DNA from: a virus
Reading direction: 5' to 3' (one strand)
DNA length: 64,000 bases
IMG/VR virus record: IMGVR_UViG_3300024999_000034
Location: 1-64,000 of that record
Shown here piece by piece: positions 60,077 through 64,000 of this stretch. Every line of letters starts with the position of its first letter. The first letter of the stretch is position 1. The translations under genes and the position numbers were made by a program. The notes under the pieces were generated by a model. That model made no database searches, was not told where the DNA came from, and saw nothing but the letters and a program-made list of their open reading frames with translations.

Positions 60077-60097
60077 CTAGTATATATGTCCTCAGAG

Positions 60098-60128
60098 CGT
60101 TTCAGCCATAACAAAACAGGTTGAAACG
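60098..60128 (+). repeat. Stem-loop with ATAACAAAACA loop
   Basis: CGTTTCAGCC (60098-60107) pairs with GGTTGAAACG (60119-60128) with one G-U; loop ATAACAAAACA. Confidence 0.75.
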
Positions 60129-60164
60129 TTGTCGAGGGTATATAAATTAAAGGAGTCGAAACAA

Positions 60165-60359
60165 ATGAAAAAGTGCAATATTTGCAATGACCATTTTGAC
60201 GATCAATTTATTTCTCAATTCGAGACATTAACCTACACCAAAAAAGTTCTTCAAGTTTGTTTCTATTGTAAAGAAGATGAGTCAGAATATGACGATGGCG
60301 AAGAAATGGAGTGTATCAGGCAAGGTGATTCAATTTATTATCCTTCCCACTTGCTATAA
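60165..60359 (+). CDS. Small zinc-finger protein
   Basis: ATG 60165 (MKKCNICNDHFDDQFISQFE) follows AAAGGAGTCGAAACAA. The 64-aa product has CNIC and CFYC knuckles and an acidic middle (DESEYDDGEEMEC). Its stop TAA again lies in TTGCTATAACAAAAG, as for the gene ending at 57565. Confidence 0.7.
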   Translation: MKKCNICNDHFDDQFISQFETLTYTKKVLQVCFYCKEDESEYDDGEEMECIRQGDSIYYPSHLL

Positions 60360-60462
60360 CAAAAGCTTTAATTATTCTCTAGGTCGTGATATAATGTAAA
60401 TATAAATATTACGGCTTGGAGAGTATTTAAGACTCTTCAAAATTTAAAGAAGCGTGTTACAT

Positions 60463-62355
60463 ATGACCAAATTATTATTGAATGACCAACTAAAAGGAGT
60501 AGAACTTTATTTTGAAGGAAAGCCATCACAAACCATCATCGACAGTTTAAAAAGCAATGGTTTTCGTTATCATGGTGGAAAAGTTTGTTGGTATGCAAAA
60601 CAGTCTGAAAAAACTATGGCAGAAGCTCAAAAACACACTTTAGAGCAAGGAACAGAACAAACACAAGTTAAACCATTAACACTCGTTACACCAGTGGTTA
60701 AAGCACAAAAGGAAGTAAAAAATAATATTATTCTTCCTTTGTGGGATCTTACACAATGGTCAGATATTCAAGTTGACAACAAACAAGGCACAAAATCAAT
60801 TGCATCAGAAATGAGAAAGCATGTCAGGACTCGTTTCCCTATGTGTAAATTTTCAATCACTAGTGACTATTCCAGTGTTTCTTTCTATATTGTTGCAAGT
60901 CCTTACGATCAAGAAAGTGAATATTTAAAAGCGATAAGGTTATACTGTGATAACTTAATCAAAGCTTATCGGTATTGTACTTGTGACGATCCATACGGAG
61001 ACTATGGAAGTTCATATAATTTTTATGGTTCTCATACCTCAATTGATTACCATTACAAGCAAACTGAGCAAACAGCAGAAATAAAATCTGATATGTTAGA
61101 CTTTGATGCTAAAAAAGCATTGGAAGAAACTAAAGTAGAAGAACAAAAGGAAAAGGATTATCAATTGTATTTAGTTCAAAAAGAACTAGACAAAAAATCC
61201 TATGAAGAATCAGCTAAGAAAGAAGCCGAACAAGTTCAAACTATCAATGCTAGTATCTCTATAACAGACTTAGCAAGAGAACAGCAATACTTTGTAATTG
61301 GTTCACAGTTTGCACACTTGAACAAGAATAACACCTTAGACCAATATAAAGAGGACGTAGAAAAAGGCGAATTCTATTTACAAAATGTCAAGATTACAAA
61401 AGAAATCCATTTCCAAACTGAAGAAGCTCTATCCTACTTCTCTAACATGTTGCTTAATGATTTTGATTTTCTTGCCGAAACTGGTGGAAGTTATACAGAC
61501 GATGTTCGTATTAATTCCATGACGGATTATAACAACATGACTGAGGAAGAGCGCAAAACTGTTGTATTTAATCTTTATGGAGTCGGAATTTACTATAACA
61601 ATGAACTCAAATTCGTTGTGGACGCTCAAGGCCATTCATACGCCAGATATGTTGGGTTAATTGAAAATGTTACCATTCAAAAATCTGACAATGTAGATCA
61701 ATTAGTTAACCATGAACAAATAAAAGAATTAAAGGGAAAAGTTGAAACCCTTGAGGATTTATCAGTTGAAGCAATAACTTGTAATCCTTCTTTAGTTGGA
61801 ACATGGGACAAAGAGAATTGGAACGAATACAAAGACAGGATGAAACAGATTTTCAATAAAAACTATTTTAAATTAACCAAGTCTATCATTCAGCAAATAC
61901 CTGAAGAGTCGGAAACCTTAAAAGGTTGTATGTATAGACTGCTCAAGGAAGTTGATGGAATTCAGGAACAGTTTAGGAATGCAGACTTGAAGCAAGGCCA
62001 GAAAGTAACATTATTCTATATTACTGATTTTGGAAGCGTAGCAAATCAAATGGTAACGCTCGATAGTGTTGAGTATACTAAATACGCGCAGTATGATAAT
62101 GCAGTAAAATTGACTTGGATACCAAAAGGAAAAAGGAAACAGTATTACAATTTCTTTTACAGCACTTTGTTAGTTTATGAGGGATGGTTAGAACTTCCTC
62201 AAAGTGTTCTGCATGAAGTGAGCGAATCTAATGATTTTGTCATAACAAAAACTAAATATTTGAGCTGTGATAAAAAGCAGTATGACGAGATTTTAGACCA
62301 TTATGAAGTACAGGGACTTAAACCAGTGATAAATACCTATAAACCTACATTCTAA
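60463..62355 (+). CDS. LPD29-domain protein
   Basis: ATG 60463 (MTKLLLNDQLKGVELYFEGK) is preferred over GTG 60454. The 630-aa protein has an N-terminal module typical of mobile-element proteins (VELYFEGKPSQTIIDSLKSN then YHGGKVCWYAKQSE). It then has an LPD29-like domain (residues about 95-205: SIASEMRKHVRTRFPMCKFS ... YCTCDDPYGDYGSSYNFYG), a coiled segment, and an unassigned C terminus. Such domains occur in polyvalent proteins co-injected with phage or plasmid DNA and often act against host defence. That role is inferred. Confidence 0.65.
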   Translation: MTKLLLNDQLKGVELYFEGKPSQTIIDSLKSNGFRYHGGKVCWYAKQSEKTMAEAQKHTLEQGTEQTQVKPLTLVTPVVKAQKEVKNNIILPLWDLTQWSDIQVDNKQGTKSIASEMRKHVRTRFPMCKFSITSDYSSVSFYIVASPYDQESEYLKAIRLYCDNLIKAYRYCTCDDPYGDYGSSYNFYGSHTSIDYHYKQTEQTAEIKSDMLDFDAKKALEETKVEEQKEKDYQLYLVQKELDKKSYEESAKKEAEQVQTINASISITDLAREQQYFVIGSQFAHLNKNNTLDQYKEDVEKGEFYLQNVKITKEIHFQTEEALSYFSNMLLNDFDFLAETGGSYTDDVRINSMTDYNNMTEEERKTVVFNLYGVGIYYNNELKFVVDAQGHSYARYVGLIENVTIQKSDNVDQLVNHEQIKELKGKVETLEDLSVEAITCNPSLVGTWDKENWNEYKDRMKQIFNKNYFKLTKSIIQQIPEESETLKGCMYRLLKEVDGIQEQFRNADLKQGQKVTLFYITDFGSVANQMVTLDSVEYTKYAQYDNAVKLTWIPKGKRKQYYNFFYSTLLVYEGWLELPQSVLHEVSESNDFVITKTKYLSCDKKQYDEILDHYEVQGLKPVINTYKPTF

Positions 62356-62359
62356 CGCT

Positions 62360-62413
62360 TATAACAGCCATTCTATGCAGTTTGTGAAGGTTCTGCCATA
62401 ACAAAAACCTTCA
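62360..62413 (+). repeat. ATAACA motifs and stem-loop
   Basis: CTTATAACAGCC follows the stop. Then TGAAGGTT (62385-62392) pairs with AACCTTCA (62406-62413); loop CTGCCATAACAAA. Confidence 0.7.
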
Positions 62414-62433
62414 ATACATACTAGGAGGGCAAA

Positions 62434-63882
62434 ATGAAAAAATGGGAAAAATTATGTTGGGATAGTTTACCGAGAAAAGGCAAATATATTGATTGGAAAA
62501 ATACTGTTGGAATGACATTGAAGGGTGTGTATAACAAACTAAACTTTGAAATATTGATAATTAATTATAATATTGTTTATCGAGTATTAACTGTTAAATA
62601 TTTAGATAAAGAAACCTATGATATTAGTGCAAATGGTTTTATTAGATGTCAATTAGGGGAATATTTGTTTGACAGAAGCAAACATAAAAGAAAAGTAGGA
62701 GATATATTTATAACAAATACGGGTGAACAATTGGAAATAACAGAGTGCTTTGAAAAGTATAATTATAAAACACAACTTTATCGTTCAAAATGGTATAAAT
62801 ACAGATGTTTAAATTGTACATATGAAGGAGAGATTATTGAGGGTAATCTGACTATTGGGCAAGGATGTTCTTGTTGTAGCAATTCTAAAGTAATTGTAGA
62901 GGGCATTAATGATATTCCAACTACTGCTCCTTGGATGGTAAAATATTTTCAAGGTGGTTACGATGAAGCAAAATTATATGTTAAAACTACCCATAAAAAG
63001 ATTAAACCTATATGCCCCGACTGCAATAGGATAAAAAATAAGGAAATGGGAATATATAACATCTATAGGAATCGTTCAATAGGATGTTCTTGTGGCGATG
63101 GTATTAGTTATCCCGAAAAGATTATGTATTCAGTTTTAGACCAATTAAATATATATTTTTTTACTCAATTAAATAAAACCATATTAGATTGGTGTGAGGG
63201 GTTTAAATATGATTTTTATATTCCTTCTCCAAGCAGTATAGTTGAGACACATGGTAAACAGCATTATGAGGAAATTTCAAGGAAATCAAAAACAACATTA
63301 ATTCAAATTCAGAAAAATGATAAAAATAAAAAGGATTTGGCATTATACAATGATGTGGATAATTATATAATTATTAATTGTAGATATTCCGAACTAAATT
63401 TTATTAAAAATAATATATTGAATAGTGAATTATCTAGTATGTTTGATCTAACTATTATAAATTGGAATAAATGTGAAGAATTCGCTACAAATAATTTAGC
63501 AAAAGAAATATGTAAATTTAAAAACAATAATGAGGTCTTATCTGCAAATAAGATTAGTAAAATATTTAAAATTGGTACAACTACAGTAACATCCTATCTT
63601 AATAAAGGTACTAAATTCGGATGGTGCAATTACGATGGCAAAGAAGAAATGAAAAGAAGTGCTTTTAAAGTTGGTAAATTAAATTCTAAAAGAGTTGAGA
63701 TTTTCAAAGATGGCAAAAGTATAGGGATATTTAAAAGTAACAACGATCTGGAAAGACAAAGCGAAGAATTATTTGGAGTTAAATTATTAAATAGTGCAAT
63801 ATCGGCAGTTTGCAGAGGGAAAAGACAATCTCATAAAGGTTATTTTTTTAAATATGTAGAGGAGGTTGTAACAAATGTTTAA
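62434..63882 (+). CDS. EDxHD-type homing-endonuclease-like protein (paralogue 2)
   Basis: The 482-aa protein follows AGGAGGGCAAA. It has the same order of parts as the product of 37516-38910: N-terminal domain (YIDWKNTVGMTLKGVYNK), zinc modules (YRCLNCTYEG...GCSCCS, CPDCNR...GCSCGD), a nuclease core (YDFYIPSPSSIVETHGKQHY), a helical block (DLTIINWNKCEEFATNN), an HTH (GTTTVTSYLNKGTKFGWCNY) and a NUMOD1-like end (RVEIFKDGKSIGIFKSNNDL). It overlaps the start of a methylase gene by 8 nt, so it may target that gene's relatives. Confidence 0.75.
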   Translation: MKKWEKLCWDSLPRKGKYIDWKNTVGMTLKGVYNKLNFEILIINYNIVYRVLTVKYLDKETYDISANGFIRCQLGEYLFDRSKHKRKVGDIFITNTGEQLEITECFEKYNYKTQLYRSKWYKYRCLNCTYEGEIIEGNLTIGQGCSCCSNSKVIVEGINDIPTTAPWMVKYFQGGYDEAKLYVKTTHKKIKPICPDCNRIKNKEMGIYNIYRNRSIGCSCGDGISYPEKIMYSVLDQLNIYFFTQLNKTILDWCEGFKYDFYIPSPSSIVETHGKQHYEEISRKSKTTLIQIQKNDKNKKDLALYNDVDNYIIINCRYSELNFIKNNILNSELSSMFDLTIINWNKCEEFATNNLAKEICKFKNNNEVLSANKISKIFKIGTTTVTSYLNKGTKFGWCNYDGKEEMKRSAFKVGKLNSKRVEIFKDGKSIGIFKSNNDLERQSEELFGVKLLNSAISAVCRGKRQSHKGYFFKYVEEVVTNV

Positions 63883-64000
63883 AGATATTAAAGACTTCTA
63901 TCCCACTCCACAGCCACTAATTAGAAAAATGCTAGAGAAAATAGACTTCAAAATGGTTTCAAGTATTCTAGAAAATTCAGCAGGTAAAGGAGATTTGGCA
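63875..64000 (+). CDS. DNA adenine methylase, N-terminal part, cut by window edge
   Basis: ATG 63875 follows AGAGGAGGTTGTAACAA and overlaps the preceding gene by 8 nt. The 42 visible residues include DFYPTPQPLIRKML and SSILENSAGKGDLA, the cofactor-binding pattern (E.SAG.GDL) of N6-adenine methyltransferases. It would protect phage DNA from restriction. The catalytic DPPY motif lies outside the window. Confidence 0.75.
   Translation, partial: MFKDIKDFYPTPQPLIRKMLEKIDFKMVSSILENSAGKGDLA

Noticed and set aside
57308-62413. ATAACAAA stem-loops as ordinary intrinsic terminators
   Set aside because: They lack U-runs after the stem and share a loop sequence, which terminators do not need.
1-64000. 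CRISPR array
   Set aside because: No set of regularly spaced identical repeats with unique spacers was seen; the 25-bp iterons are tandem, not spacer-separated.

Overview
The window is part of a large, AT-rich, tailed phage (or prophage) of a low-GC Firmicute. The signs are strong AGGAGG ribosome-binding sites, frequent TTG/GTG starts, a complete head-packaging module, sigma-A type promoters and an rRNA-style boxA. A single-chain RNA polymerase of the SP-beta YonO/eukaryotic RdRP superfamily lies near an HU gene, which suggests a distant SP-beta-like phage. No integrase, lysis or tail-fibre genes lie in the window, so its lifestyle cannot be judged.

Layout. (1) 1-24 kb, all on the minus strand and read from high to low coordinates, is the late virion module: metallophosphoesterase, ClpP-like protease, candidate small terminase, large terminase, portal, protease-scaffold fusion, candidate decoration protein, major capsid protein, connector/neck proteins, an Ig-decorated head-closure candidate, a tail-terminator candidate and a tail-tube candidate. 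An ISAs1-family element (364-2088, 10-bp target duplication) has split a small virion gene at the far left. (2) 24-33 kb, minus strand, holds a 0.9-kb structured non-coding block, HU, a PIN-PhoH ATPase, the YonO-like polymerase and a CoiA-like nuclease. (3) 33-44 kb, minus strand, holds many small early-type genes, an SF1 helicase, and a replication block. In that block two winged-helix proteins flank an iteron array (three 25-bp repeats) that is a good origin candidate. (4) 44.2-47.1 kb has no genes. It contains a near C-free tract, a structured RNA candidate, a 16-bp inverted repeat and a near G-free tract, and it marks the switch to plus-strand transcription. (5) 47-56.2 kb, plus strand, is a run of small one- or two-gene cassettes, most with their own sigma-A promoter and hairpin terminator. 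A dispersed intergenic repeat separates them, and three promoters share an operator-like AGTAATTACATA at fixed spacing. (6) 56.5-64 kb, plus strand, starts with a promoter and boxA-like antitermination signals. Small genes, a DUF262 protein, an LPD29-type protein and the start of a DNA methylase follow, separated by stem-loops whose loops share the sequence ATAACAAA.

The phage carries many selfish nucleases: six free-standing homing-endonuclease genes of GIY-YIG, HNH and PD-(D/E)XK/EDxHD types, plus a GIY-YIG domain fused to a replication-type protein. That fusion gene is interrupted by an in-frame TGA exactly where the family usually has Trp. A second small membrane-protein gene has an in-frame TAG.

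The most promising undescribed features are: the YonO-like polymerase with a nuclease partner and unknown promoters; the fused GIY-YIG/winged-helix gene beside the iteron origin; the cassette array with its shared repeat and operator; the boxA-headed operon with ATAACAAA stem-loops; and the divergent G-less tracts around 46.1 kb. All assignments were made by eye from motifs; no database or folding program was run.
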